Shown piece after piece: positions 8,398 to 17,304 of a stretch of 64,000 bases of DNA (position 1 is the first letter of the stretch; every line of letters begins with the position of its first letter). A model generated the notes under the pieces. The model searched no databases. It saw nothing but the letters and a program-made list of their open reading frames with translations, and had not been told where the DNA came from. Source of the DNA: CAVUWL01 sp963700105 (GTDB lineage Bacteria; Actinomycetota; Thermoleophilia; Solirubrobacterales; 70-9); NCBI GenBank assembly GCA_963700105.1, contig CAVOWL010000001.1:1-64000 (forward strand), read 5' to 3'. The position numbers and the translations under genes were made by a program.

Positions 8398-8997
8398 ATC
8401 ACCGAAAAGCAACCACTAATCCAGGTAATCCTCGGCAGCACCCGAGCAGGGCGCTTCGGTGAGAAGGTGGCGGGGTGGGCTATAAATCGCCTTGGCAATC
8501 GAGATGATCTTCTTGTAGAGCTTGTCGACCTCCGCGATTACCCGATGCCGTTTTATGAGCAGGACCGCCCCCCGGCCTATGGGCACCGTGAATATCCACT
8601 CGAGATCGATCTATGGGCAAAAACCGTAGAACGGGCCGATGGCTACCTCGTCATAACCCCTGAGTACAACCACGGCTACCCCGCGGTGCTAAAGAATGCA
8701 TTCGACGTGGTCTTTCCTGAGTTCAACCGCAAGCCCATTGCCTTCATAGGCTATGGCAACTCCGGCGGGGCTCGATCTATCGAGCAACTCCGCCTCGTCA
8801 CGGTTGAGTTGGAAATGGCCCCCCTGCGCCACGCGGTCCACATCCTCCCTGCCCTCATGATCCCCGCTAGGAAATCGGACCAACCGTTCGATACTGAGCT
8901 TTTAGCATCCCTTGACGATCGGCTCCGAACCGCCACGACTGACCTGATCTGGTGGGCGAACGCCCTTTCCCGTGCACGATCCCCGAATAGCCAATGA
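8398..8997 (+). CDS. NADPH-dependent FMN reductase, start codon unclear
   Basis: The frame carries a full flavodoxin-fold FMN reductase: the phosphate loop GSTRAGRFGEKV, then PEYNHGYPAVLKNAFD and GYGNSGGARS. The loop is encoded at 8431-8469, upstream of the first usable start (GTG at 8467). Between the previous in-frame stop (8296) and that GTG I find no ATG, GTG or TTG. By homology the protein should begin at the ATC of 8398 (ATC ACC GAA AAG). Either an ATG has mutated to ATC and the gene is damaged, or a rare start is used. Confidence 0.7.
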   Translation: MTEKQPLIQVILGSTRAGRFGEKVAGWAINRLGNRDDLLVELVDLRDYPMPFYEQDRPPAYGHREYPLEIDLWAKTVERADGYLVITPEYNHGYPAVLKNAFDVVFPEFNRKPIAFIGYGNSGGARSIEQLRLVTVELEMAPLRHAVHILPALMIPARKSDQPFDTELLASLDDRLRTATTDLIWWANALSRARSPNSQ

Positions 8998-9294
8998 GCA
9001 TCGAGAGATCCAACCATGACAGGCACCGATCGAACTCACTCCCAGCTCGGCGTTGATATGAGCGCGAGCCTTGCGCAGCTAAAAACATCGCCGCATCTGA
9101 TGGGAACGGCACGTTCCGGACGCTAGCCTGCCTGTCGTCGGTTTAACAAGGTGACCACCACAGGCTCTGCCTCAGTTCAAGACTATGGATCTGAGTCCTC
9201 CGCGCATATAGCCTGGCTCCGAACTAACATCTGCACTCCGCAGGTACGACTATCGACGAAAGCTTGGCATCGATTCCGTGGCATCGAGGCTTGC

Positions 9295-10065
9295 CTACTG
9301 CTGCTGGTCCGTTGGCCGAATCAAAACCTCATTGATCGCTATGTGGCGAGGTCTGCCGATGATATAGCCGATCACGTCGGCTATATCATCGGCCCTGAGC
9401 CGAGTGGCGCCAGCAAAACGCTCTTGAATCTGTTCTTGAATCTCGGGTCGGTTGTGTCCAGGAAGCTCCGTGTCGACGGCGCCCGGCTCTATTAAAGAGA
9501 CACGGAGGTGGCGCTTAGTTACCTCCTGGCGAAGTGACTCGCTGAAGGCACCGACGGCGTGCTTGGTCGCGTTGTAGACGCCACTGCCAACCCGAACCTG
9601 ACGGCCAGCGACGGAGGATATGTTGACCATGTCGGCGACTGCGCTCGGCTCTTCGTCGGCCGCGTTGAGGAGATGCGGGAGCGCCGCTCTTGCCGTATAA
9701 AGGAGCCCCAGAAGGTTCACCTGAACCATTTGCTCCCATTCCCCCACCGGCGCATCGAGAATAGGCCCTAGAAGCATCACCCCTGCATTGTTGATCAATA
9801 CATCCAGGCGCCCGAAACTCTCAATGGAGCGCCGAACTGCCTCCTCAGCCTGATCGCGCTTAGTGACATCTGCCTCGATGGCGATAGCCTTGCCCCCCCT
9901 GGCCTCGATCTCGCCTACAAGGATTTGAAGTCGATCGAGTCGCCTTGCTGCGATGGCAACCCGCGCGCCGCGCTCAGAAAGCATCCGCGCGGTGGCCTCG
10001 CCGATACCGCTGGAGGCGCCGGTGACGAGTGCAGTCCGGTTCTCAAATTCTGCTGAGGAGGCCAT
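9295..10065 (-). CDS. Short-chain dehydrogenase/reductase (SDR)
   Basis: 256 residues, classical SDR. TGASSGIG near residue 15 binds the nucleotide, NNAG is present, and the active site has Ser (NISSVAG) and YNATK (Tyr-Lys). Substrate unknown. A perfect 17-bp palindrome lies in its 3' part (9355-9393). Confidence 0.85.
   Translation of the reverse strand: MASSAEFENRTALVTGASSGIGEATARMLSERGARVAIAARRLDRLQILVGEIEARGGKAIAIEADVTKRDQAEEAVRRSIESFGRLDVLINNAGVMLLGPILDAPVGEWEQMVQVNLLGLLYTARAALPHLLNAADEEPSAVADMVNISSVAGRQVRVGSGVYNATKHAVGAFSESLRQEVTKRHLRVSLIEPGAVDTELPGHNRPEIQEQIQERFAGATRLRADDIADVIGYIIGRPRHIAINEVLIRPTDQQQ
9355..9393. repeat. Perfect inverted repeat, 17-bp arms, inside the SDR gene
   Basis: GCCGATGATATAGCCGA (9355-9371), loop TCACG, then its exact reverse complement (9377-9393). 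It encodes part of the SDR C-terminal region (ADDIADVIGYIIG on the minus strand), so it is in-frame coding sequence. Confidence 0.9.
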
Positions 10066-10545
10066 TGGGCTACACGATATACCGCACCTCCTGTGCTCCC
10101 GTCAACGCTACCGCGGGGCCTTTTGCCGGGCTCCTACTCGCGAGCGCTCGCTGTGGCAATTAACCGACGGGCTTTACTTCATCGGGGGCGCCCTACTCTC
10201 AGCTGCGGGGCCGGACCCTTCAAATCTGCAAGGCCAATTGCTCACCGGCCAAGGGCATCGACTGAGTCGTCCTCAGTCGATGCCCGTCCGCCCTATCCCC
10301 GTCGAATATTGCTTGAGTCACGACGGCTAAAGCCCTGATCCTGCTAGGCCCCAACCCGGCTAGGCGGGTTGGCCTCGACTAGGAGGCCAGACAGTAATCC
10401 TCTCCCGCATTCAGGGTGGGAGGACAGGGTCCGAAGTGCCCGTCGGCACGGCCTCAGGGGCCTCCTTCTTCTGCGCCGTCGCCTGCCGCTCGATGGGTGG
10501 AACCCAATTGATTGGCCTTTAGGTGCGGACCCGTCACGGTTGGCC
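10066..10545. other. Intergenic with one inverted repeat
   Basis: No supported gene. CCAACCCG (10351-10358) and CGGGTTGG (10365-10372) form a hairpin with a 6-base loop and no following T-run. It lies about 170 bases beyond the HU stop and could be a distal processing or termination structure. Confidence 0.4.
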
Positions 10546-10830
10546 CTATTTTTTCTTTCCGCTGATCGCCGTCTTAAACGATGCACCCGGCGAGAACTTT
10601 GGTGTCTTGGAGGCCTTGATTTTCAGCGACTGGCCTGTCTGCGGATTGCGTCCCGTGCGAGCTCCTCGCTTGACAACAGAGAATTTGCCAAACCCTGTTA
10701 GGGCAACCTCATCGCCCTTCTTGAGGGTTTTTTGGATCGTATTGATGAAGGAATCGATCGCTCGCGCGGAGTCTGCTCTGCTCAGCCCGCTGTCCTTTGC
10801 GATCGCGTCAATCAGTTGCGTCTTGTTCAT
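10546..10830 (-). CDS. HU-family DNA-binding protein
   Basis: 94 residues, full length. It starts MNKTQLIDAIA, has the GFGKF turn before the arm, and the DNA-binding beta arm TGRNPQTGQSLKIKASKTPKF. The Lys-rich end (ISGKKK) is a mild extension. AAGGAG lies 6 bases before the ATG. HU dimers bend and compact DNA. Monocistronic here. Confidence 0.95.
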   Translation of the reverse strand: MNKTQLIDAIAKDSGLSRADSARAIDSFINTIQKTLKKGDEVALTGFGKFSVVKRGARTGRNPQTGQSLKIKASKTPKFSPGASFKTAISGKKK

Positions 10831-11044
10831 TGCTCTCCTTGGTTAGGGAAACAGATGGCGAAGACTATGGCTAGCGCGAGACGAACTGCGGAGCCGGTGC
10901 TGTCGCGGGCCTCGATATGCCCCTTTGGGGCGCACTGGATCTGCGTCGTTGCGCTTTCCTAGCGGAGCCACCCCGCGGTGCCCTCCCCAATCCGGGCCAG
11001 TCGCCTGACTTGGCGGGAGCCGCATGCCTTTGGCCAGAAAGGCC

Positions 11045-11954
11045 CTAGCTCGAGCCAAGATTCTCGATGGTCACGCCCTGCGACAAGAGACGCGCCCTCA
11101 GTTCCGCACCGCGATCTGAGGACACAGCTCGGCTAGCGCGCCGCGTATCCAAGTCGATCCCTCTCTCGTGGGCAAGGTCGAGCAATTCTTGTCGCTCGGT
11201 GTCCTCTCGCGCCCAACGAAGGACCAACCAGAAGAAGACTCCCAACATCACGATCCCACTTTGGATCATCAGGACGACGCCGGCGATGCTCTGATCGGTG
11301 ATTGGTTCGATTCCATGCGCCAGATCACTCGCCCTATAAAATGTGTAGAGGACCGTCCCCGACCACATCAAGATGTTGGCCAGTCCCATGGTGGAAAAAT
11401 GGATTACCGCGACGTAGATCGCCTTTGCTCCATTGCCGAACCATTCGGGTTTTGGGAAGGGACCCAGCAGCGCCAGCCACATTACTACTCCGGCTGTGAT
11501 AAAGGACGCATGCTCGCAGAGGTGAACCAGCTCGTGTTCGGCCGCGACCTGGTAGAGAGCTGGGGTATGCCAGCCATACATGACCACGAGCCACAACACA
11601 ACGGCCACCACGGGGTGCATCAGGACCTGTAGGCGGCTCACCCCAGGCTTGGTGAGGATCGGGACCAAGACCGGGCCGGTGAGACCGATCGCCAGTAAGA
11701 GCGCCGCCTCGTCAAGGAGGATCGTGTGTTGGATCATGTGGCCAAAGACGTAGGTGTCGGCGAGCGAATCCATGGGGCCCACCGTGGCCAAGACAATCAT
11801 TGCCATGCCGCAGGCAAAGCTCGCCTGTCGCGCGATACTAGGCTGGCGACCCTGCTCGCAGCTTTCCGACCCGAACGAAATAGGCCACGCCGATCAGCAA
11901 GGGCAGCGTGATCGAGGTCACGGTGGTCCATTCGAAGCTCAAATCAAGGTTCAT
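11045..11954 (-). pseudogene. CtaG-like cytochrome c oxidase assembly protein, frameshifted near its start
   Basis: The main frame (from 11806) is a polytopic membrane protein of the CtaG/caa3 assembly family: MDSLADTYVFGHMIQHTILLDEAALLLAIGLTGP with paired His, several helices and a charged C-terminal tail. Upstream, an ATG at 11954 opens MNLDLSFEWTTVTSITLPLL, the expected first helix, but this frame hits TAG. The main frame reads through the same area as QPSIARQASFACGM, which is also family-like. A one-base indel at about 11840-11870 would join them. Next to an SCO protein, consistent with oxidase copper-centre assembly. Confidence 0.75.
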
Positions 11955-12033
11955 CGGACCCTAGTTCTAACGCAAACCTCGCGCTTGTAGGGGCGATAAG
12001 GCAGGCTGCTCGCCCGGACCGGGTCGCCCAGAC

Positions 12034-12864
12034 CTAGCCAAGGTCTACCGGCAGACTTTGGTGCAGCATGAGCCCGAGCGCCCCAAGCAGATCCTTGGGC
12101 GTCCAATTTGGCTGCACGGGGCGCTTCAGGTGGTACAGGCCCAATCCGCTGAGGAACCGGTAGATCTTAGGATTCAGACGACCGTGGAAGTCTGGTGCGG
12201 CGCTCTGGACAACTCGCTCAGCTCCGGTTGGGTCGATGATGAAATAGTTGTCGGAATGATTGATGTCATAGGTGAGCGGCTTGCCGGTCCACCAGTCGAT
12301 TGATGGGGGTTTGCCCTCGGGGACTTTTTCGTAAGTAAAACCAAAGAACCTGGAAAGCGCGGCGAGCTCACTCGGTGACTCAGTAACAAGTTCGTAACGA
12401 ACTCCCGTCAGATGTGCGTACGCCGCGAGGCGTGCCGGGGTGTCACGCTTGGGGTCCACTGTAAGCTCAACTATCTGGACATGTGAAGCCGCGTGATCGG
12501 CACGCAGTGACCTTTCGACCTGTACCAAGTTGCCGGTCGTCAAGGGACAAATATCGCTACATAGGGTAAGAAACGGGACCAGCACTACGGTCTTTCCAGG
12601 CCAGGAGCCCAGGTCCACCTTTTGGCCGTGCTGATTGGTGAGTTGGAGGTCCCGGAGTCTGCTCGGCACCTGCTGGTCGATAACGGTCCCATATGAAGCG
12701 GAGCCAGGAGCTATTGAAGCCGAACTGGACGACTGGGAGAGCAGCACTACAGCAACCGCCCCCACGGCAACGACCGCTAGGCCGCTGACCCAGAAGATGG
12801 CACGAAGCCGTTTGCTCAATGGTCTTCTGGCTCTGTTGTCGCAGTATTTCTGATCATCACGCAA
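12034..12864 (-). CDS. SCO1/SenC-family copper chaperone
   Basis: 276 residues. One N-terminal membrane anchor (about residues 25-45), then a thioredoxin-fold domain with the copper motif CSDIC (C-x3-C) and the partner His in HSDNYFIID, as in Sco proteins that load the CuA site of cytochrome c oxidase. Located 80 bases upstream of the CtaG-like gene on the same strand, so probably one operon. Confidence 0.9.
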   Translation of the reverse strand: MRDDQKYCDNRARRPLSKRLRAIFWVSGLAVVAVGAVAVVLLSQSSSSASIAPGSASYGTVIDQQVPSRLRDLQLTNQHGQKVDLGSWPGKTVVLVPFLTLCSDICPLTTGNLVQVERSLRADHAASHVQIVELTVDPKRDTPARLAAYAHLTGVRYELVTESPSELAALSRFFGFTYEKVPEGKPPSIDWWTGKPLTYDINHSDNYFIIDPTGAERVVQSAAPDFHGRLNPKIYRFLSGLGLYHLKRPVQPNWTPKDLLGALGLMLHQSLPVDLG

Positions 12865-13410
12865 ACCTGCCAGGACTGAACTCAGCTCGCGGCAAGACTT
12901 TCAAATCTACACAGGCGCCTCTTTGAGACATGAGCGGACCGCAATCCACCGACCTTTTCATCTCGGGTATCCGCGACCCCGTCGCGACATACCCTGTCGT
13001 TTGAGCGGCACCAAAAAAACGAAAACCCGGTTCTTAGCAGGACTTTCTGGGCCGATCATCGGCTTGTGAGCGGGGCTCTCCATCGTCACGTCGACCCGGC
13101 AGCCATTGGCTGGATTGCGTCGCACAATTTTGCCGATCCACCCCCTGATCGGCCTATTAGCGATCTGATGCGAACGATCCAGAGTCCACCGGTCAGGCCG
13201 CGGCATGCCGCATTGGGCATCGGCATGGTCAATCCGGGTTGGGGCGCATTTGATCCTTGATCGAAAGCGAGAATGTGATCGCAAACCTGGATCCCGATGA
13301 AGTCCAGAATCGGTCCGATGATCTCCATCAGGCGGCAAGCTACTTCCCGATGGGGCCCGACGCATCTAAGGCAATCTGAACGCATGGAGCCTCCTCGCGA
13401 TCGGCCACGT
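12865..13410. other. Intergenic, possible weak gene remnant
   Basis: No intact gene. A minus-strand frame (13086-13385) contains a short segment resembling the C-terminal end of RadC-like JAB-domain proteins, but the metal-site region is not in frame. I do not call a gene. Confidence 0.3.
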
Positions 13411-13878
13411 CTAGGCGGGTGGAAAAACGCGCTGATTAAGGATCAATGCGAAGCGGGCGCCGACTTCGCTCGGCAGGTCGGGGCCGTTGATTCGGAGCCG
13501 CTCGGCACCTTCGGAATTCTCCACCGTCCCGCTGCCGGAGGTCGCGGGCGTGAAGTTGGGGGGAACCGCGTGAAACCCTGCGCCAAATCGGAGCCTAGCC
13601 TTGGTCAGCTTCCCCACTTCGAGCATCGCCGAGCCGCGGTACTGGATCCCGGTTCCGACAGCGGCGCACTGGGTGATCTTGATCGCTCCCGCTTCGTGGC
13701 TGCCGTCGAACAGGGCGATCTTGATCGGATGGGGGCATTCCCCTTGCTGTGACCCTCTGGAGACCTTGAGGACCTCACCGGTCAACTTGATCTTTCCGGC
13801 GGCGCAGGCGGACGGCACCCAGACGGCGACTGAGACCGACACGGCGATCAGAAGAGCCTTGGCCAGACGGCGCCTCAT
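13411..13878 (-). CDS. Secreted protein of unknown function
   Basis: 155 residues. An Arg/Lys-rich start, a hydrophobic core (LLIAVSVSVAVWV) and a CAAG-type cleavage region indicate a Sec signal peptide. The mature part is beta-rich looking with two Cys (GECPHP, TQCAAV). No family recognised. Confidence 0.6.
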   Translation of the reverse strand: MRRRLAKALLIAVSVSVAVWVPSACAAGKIKLTGEVLKVSRGSQQGECPHPIKIALFDGSHEAGAIKITQCAAVGTGIQYRGSAMLEVGKLTKARLRFGAGFHAVPPNFTPATSGSGTVENSEGAERLRINGPDLPSEVGARFALILNQRVFPPA

Positions 13879-13931
13879 GCAGCGCGAGGTTATCGAGAAT
13901 TCAGAGCGCAGGTGCCACTCCCGACTCTAAA

Positions 13932-14146
13932 CTAAGTCCGATTCTCCGTGGGCTCCAGATCAATGCTCCCGCCCATCGCATCGAGTTCGATCTTGATTGC
14001 GTCGGCCTGAGACTTCGATATCCACCTAAAATCGACTGCGGTGCCGAGTCGACCAGCTCCTTCGCCTGCTTAGCGTTCAGTTTGGTCAGGCGGCGCACCG
14101 GCTGATACACACGGATCGGGCGCTCTCCGGCGCCCCGGAGGATCAC
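13932..14146 (-). pseudogene. Ribosomal L7/L12 C-terminal-like small protein, frameshifted
   Basis: From GTG at 14146 (GAGAGG upstream) one frame reads VRRLTKLNAKQAKELVDSAP, the first half of the L7/L12 C-terminal fold (G/N-L-K-x-A-K-x-L-V-x-x-A-P). Just after that Pro, another frame continues SKSQADAIKIELDAMGG and ends at 13932, the expected second half. A single indel at about 14015-14030 separates them. Stand-alone proteins of this kind exist in actinobacteria and are distinct from the ribosomal stalk gene. Confidence 0.55.
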
Positions 14147-14400
14147 ATCGACAAGCCTCTCACCCCACCATCCATCGTCCTCGCATGGTTCCACAACACC
14201 CAGTTGGTGGCGCGTGGAAACGGCGGTTCGAAATAAGCGGTTCTAAGCATGTGGCACCTCCGGGATGGGTGGAATCTGCCGTCCGAGGGCCTAAGACGGC
14301 CTAGGATCACGCCCTGGCGAACGCTGGAGAAGCATCCGCTGACACTGCACCTTTCGGGATGCATTTGGGGCACGCCCCGATGTCAGCAGGGGTGTTTTGA

Positions 14401-14439
14401 TCGGGCGACCTGGACTCGACAAGGGACCGACGGATCACG
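14401..14439. repeat. Degenerate attachment site (tRNA 3' half remnant)
   Basis: Matches 16209-16248 over nearly all positions, including GGGCGACCTGGACTCGA and AGGGACCGACGGAT, with one gap and a few substitutions. This is the copy left by an element that integrated into the tRNA 3' end. Confidence 0.7.
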
Positions 14440-14546
14440 AGAGCGACAGGAAAGTTGCGGAGTATTTTGGCTGATCAAATTGTCCCTGCTAATTCGCTAT
14501 ATTCTGCAACTGTCGACGTGGGACGCTTCTCCCCTATGGCGTCGAC

Positions 14547-14690
14547 CCTTTGCCTCCCGGGCCTCAGCCAGGGACCGGAAGGCTTCCCGGCTTCCCGGTT
14601 CTACTTGCCGCGGCGAGGCCAGACGACCACCTAGCCACTGCCGCGGTCATAGATACCGGGAGTGTTGGTTTTCTCTAGCAGGCCGACCAT
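14547..14690 (-). pseudogene. Tyrosine integrase remnant (N-terminal fragment)
   Basis: The ATG at 14690 overlaps the stop of the upstream small gene (TAATG) and opens EKTNTPGIYDRGS, like EKTSTPGIYKRGS at the start of the element B integrase. After two in-frame TAG codons and a frame change, EAFRSLAEAREAKG follows, like AFFRTLAEAREAKG in B. Core-binding and catalytic domains are missing. Confidence 0.75.
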
Positions 14691-14968
14691 TAGTTCTCGA
14701 TCCCCTCAGCAGCCATCCGCCTCAGATAGAGCACTGCGAGAGCCCGCAACTCCTCGGCCTGTGCATGAAAGAGCGCCGTCGCCGTGTCCTGGGCTTGCTC
14801 AGCCCTGTGGTCGGCCGTTTCGGCCGCATCGAGGAGTTCGTCAATCCTCCCCTCAAGCGGAGTCTCCAATCTGTCGGCGAAGGCCGGCTGGCCGGCCGCA
14901 GCGACCAATTCGGAGCTTGACACTCCGGCCCGCTGGGCTAAGCGTCTGATCGTAATCTCGTCTGTCAT
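14690..14968 (-). CDS. Small protein upstream of the integrase (element A)
   Basis: 92 residues from the ATG at 14968 (GGAGGCGTG before it). TIRRLAQRAGVSSSELV looks like a helix-turn-helix, suggesting an excisionase or regulator; the rest is Ala/Glu-rich helix. It ends EN-stop overlapping the integrase ATG, as the positional counterpart in element B does before its integrase. Sequence similarity to that counterpart is low. Confidence 0.5.
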   Translation of the reverse strand: MTDEITIRRLAQRAGVSSSELVAAAGQPAFADRLETPLEGRIDELLDAAETADHRAEQAQDTATALFHAQAEELRALAVLYLRRMAAEGIEN

Positions 14969-14995
14969 CACGCCTCCTCTTTGATTGCGTTGCAT

Positions 14996-15168
14996 CTCCC
15001 GCTTCTCCCGGACGACCAGGCTCCCGCGCCTGCGAGGTCACCGAGCCGCCCAGGTTCAGATGGGTGTCTAGTCGAAGTCGACGCGAGCAAGGCGCCGCAT
15101 GCAGTCACGGGACTCGGAAGAAGGTCCCGCTCGGAGCCGATCTGCGCTCCTAGTTCGTAAAGGGTCAT
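14996..15168 (-). promoter_or_regulatory. Conserved leader of the element A integrase operon
   Basis: The block containing GAGCCGCCCAGGTTC, GGGTGTCTAGTCGAAG and CTCGGAGCCGATCTGCGCTCC recurs at 28319-28465 in element B with substitutions, although neither is coding. Non-coding conservation between two elements suggests a promoter, transcript leader or binding sites controlling excision genes. Confidence 0.5.
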
Positions 15169-15365
15169 TCAGCGCACCGCCTCGAGCGCGTCGCCTCCTT
15201 GCTGCCGAGGAATCGCCGGGGCTAATAGCCTTCCCGCTGATCCTGGCCGACTTCCACCTTTGCCGGGAGCAACGAGGTCGACTGTAAAATCAGCGCTTGA
15301 AAATGCGGGCATCTATTGGGCTGAGGGTGGTCGAGTGAATCGGGGGCACTCGTAAGCGACAAACA

Positions 15366-15758
15366 TCAGCGAGATGTTCGTCGCGTTTCTAGAGAAGGCC
15401 AGACCATCCACATTACTCGCCGAGTTATCGACAACGGCGGGTGGGATTCGTCTGACCTTGAGATCGTCAAGCTGAGCCTCGGAGCCGCCGAGAGAATCGA
15501 GAGATGTCCAAATTCATCGGGGCGCCAACTCAACCTGATGCCACGGGTCTCGCCGGCGCATTCTGGGCACCTATCAGCGGCTTGGACCCGCTCATGATGG
15601 CTTGGAGAACCCTTCGATCTTCCGACCCGCGAGAGACGTCTGAGCCGGGACGACTCGGCTCGGCAGGAGCCATCGCGGTAGCGGGCAGCCGAACGTCGGC
15701 CAGCGAGGGAGTTGCCGCAGACGGGGGCCCCGACGCCCGCGTTCTGCTCCGCCGTCAA
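15366..15758 (-). pseudogene. Degenerate relative of the CPICGN zinc-finger gene
   Basis: VCGNSLAGRRSAARYRDGSCR corresponds to CGNSLAGRRADAVTCSASCR of the intact gene at 30243-30494, but two of the four Cys are lost. The frame runs on with no recognised content. Probably decayed; a divergent functional variant is possible. Confidence 0.4.
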
Positions 15759-16093
15759 CCCGGCGACGGCTGTCCAGCCGCTGCCGCCGCAGCAAAGTCA
15801 TGATCGCATGAGGGGCAGACGGTAATCCTCCGCTTCACCCTTCCTCCGCACACCGGACACTTTCGGCTCCTGGGCTTCGATATGAACCAAATCAGCGACA
15901 AGAACGCGAAGCCAATGAGTCCGAACAACAAAACGATGATCCTGCTGAAATCAGTCCCAATCGGTTCGCAGTCCTTCAGGTGGGCGCAAGGATTCGAGTC
16001 GATACCTGCGACCGCTATCCAAATGATAAGCAAGATCCATGCGATCAAGACCCAGGTCATCTTCCGCCAGTGAGGTCGCCACACGGACCGCAT
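15755..16093 (-). CDS. Small membrane protein with C-terminal zinc ribbon
   Basis: 112 residues. Two hydrophobic helices (WVLIAWILLIIWIAVAG and IIVLLFGLIGFAFLSLIWF) flank a short loop with C-x5-C. After a basic stretch comes CPVCGGRVKRRITVCPSC, a four-Cys zinc ribbon, then an Ala-rich tail. Probably passenger cargo of element A. Function unknown. Confidence 0.65.
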   Translation of the reverse strand: MRSVWRPHWRKMTWVLIAWILLIIWIAVAGIDSNPCAHLKDCEPIGTDFSRIIVLLFGLIGFAFLSLIWFISKPRSRKCPVCGGRVKRRITVCPSCDHDFAAAAAAGQPSPG

Positions 16094-16140
16094 CGTCGCC
16101 GCTTGCGCCCGTGCTCGTCAAGGGCGTGAGCGCTGGGCGT

Positions 16141-16200
16141 TTGTCACCGAGGTTGTCACCCCCACCAAAGAGCCGCCCCAAAGGCGGCTAATTTGGCTCT
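16141..16200. promoter_or_regulatory. Right-end module of element A: direct repeats, hairpin, TTTGGCTCT
   Basis: TTGTCACC occurs at 16141 and 16153 (12-base period). A hairpin AGCCGCC/GGCGGCT follows (16171-16177, 16183-16189), then TTTGGCTCT (16192-16200), nine bases before the tRNA 3' end. Element B has the same series. The repeats could be arm-type integrase sites; the hairpin could also end tRNA transcription. Confidence 0.5.
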
Positions 16201-16208
16201 ACAAGCGA

Positions 16209-16282
<74 letters not shown>

Positions 16283-16950
16283 AGATGGCCCGGATTCTTA
16301 CTTCCAATCCGGGCTTGCTGCTTATCGGCAGCTCGGTCAATCCGACCGCCGGATGCATCTTGATCACCATTTGTGCCCAATTGTGCCCAATCACTGGCTG
16401 AACCAACCGGACCGGTCGGACGTCACCGTCAACCGTGAGGCCGACTCTGACAGTGAGCGAGCATAGACGCGGATCGGAAATGCCGGATCGGCCCAGTCGC
16501 GCTGTTTTGGCGACGTTGAGGAATTCAGATCCGCTGGCGCAGCGCGGCGATGCGTAGGGTCGTCGCAGAGAATGCGGCGACTCACGCTCGCCGATCGGCT
16601 CTATGCCTTCGCCTGTGGCTGCCCTGTTTGTAGGCGCCTTTGGTTGCTGGTCGAATGCGATGCCCGTCTGTCGACTCCCCGTTCATGTGGTGAACACCGG
16701 CTGGTCCTTCGCCAAAATGTTCCGCGCTCGCCACTCGCTGAGCGCCTCGATTAAGCCTCCTGGCAGATGAACCTCGCGGTAGGTTCCAGCCGCCACCCTG
16801 GCCTCCCCCACGCCAAAAGGTCAGGTCAACGAACGCATGTATGGATACCGGGCGAATACCCCCACCTCGCTTGAGCCACTCCAGGAACCTATTCCCTAGC
16901 TACGGGAAGCGATGATCGACGGCTCAACCGGCTGCCTTAGGCTCAACGTA
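16283..16950. other. Intergenic beside the tRNA
   Basis: Holds the tandem repeat at 16371-16390. A 60-codon plus-strand frame (16572-16754) has a CGCPVC motif but no good ribosome site, and I do not call it. Confidence 0.35.
16371..16390. repeat. Tandem 10-bp repeat TTGTGCCCAA x2
   Basis: Two exact copies in direct contact, on the 5' side of the tRNA. The half-sequence GCCCAA recalls the TTGCCCAATC repeats at the element B end. Possibly a leftover integrase-arm site from another integration. Confidence 0.6.
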
Positions 16951-17160
16951 ATGAACCCTTGGCCCCTGTGGCGATGGCTATTGAGGGCGGCGCTTATCGG
17001 CTTGCTTGCGGCTGCCGCTGCCTCAAGGAGCAACGTCGCCGACGCTGTGATCTTCGCGGTCGTCCTCACCTTCATCAGTTGGCTGCAGTTTGAAGCGGCT
17101 CAAAGGCGGATGAGCAAACGAGAGGCAGAGCGAAGCGGGCCGCCCGGCGGTAGCACATAG
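16951..17160 (+). CDS. Small membrane protein
   Basis: 69 residues from MNPWPLWRW (an upstream ATG at 16912 is also possible). Two hydrophobic segments (LLRAALIGLLAAAAA and AVIFAVVLTFISWLQF) are followed by a charged cytoplasmic-type tail. No family recognised; the ribosome site is weak. Confidence 0.4.
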   Translation: MNPWPLWRWLLRAALIGLLAAAAASRSNVADAVIFAVVLTFISWLQFEAAQRRMSKREAERSGPPGGST

Positions 17161-17304
17161 CGTCGAACAAGTGTTCGTAAATGCGGCCTTTTGTGTGCTT
17201 GGAAGCCTCAGGTGCGGGATTCGGTCGTAAAGCGCCGTGTTGCGGCGCCAGAGGAGCCCTGAGAGGCGCTGGCTGGGTTGCTTCGCGTAGGATCACCGCC
17301 GCCC

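Noticed and set aside
13086..13385. Possible RadC/JAB-domain remnant
   Set aside because: A short IGIQVCDHI-like segment resembles RadC C-termini, but the metal-binding His motif is not readable in frame and spacing does not fit.
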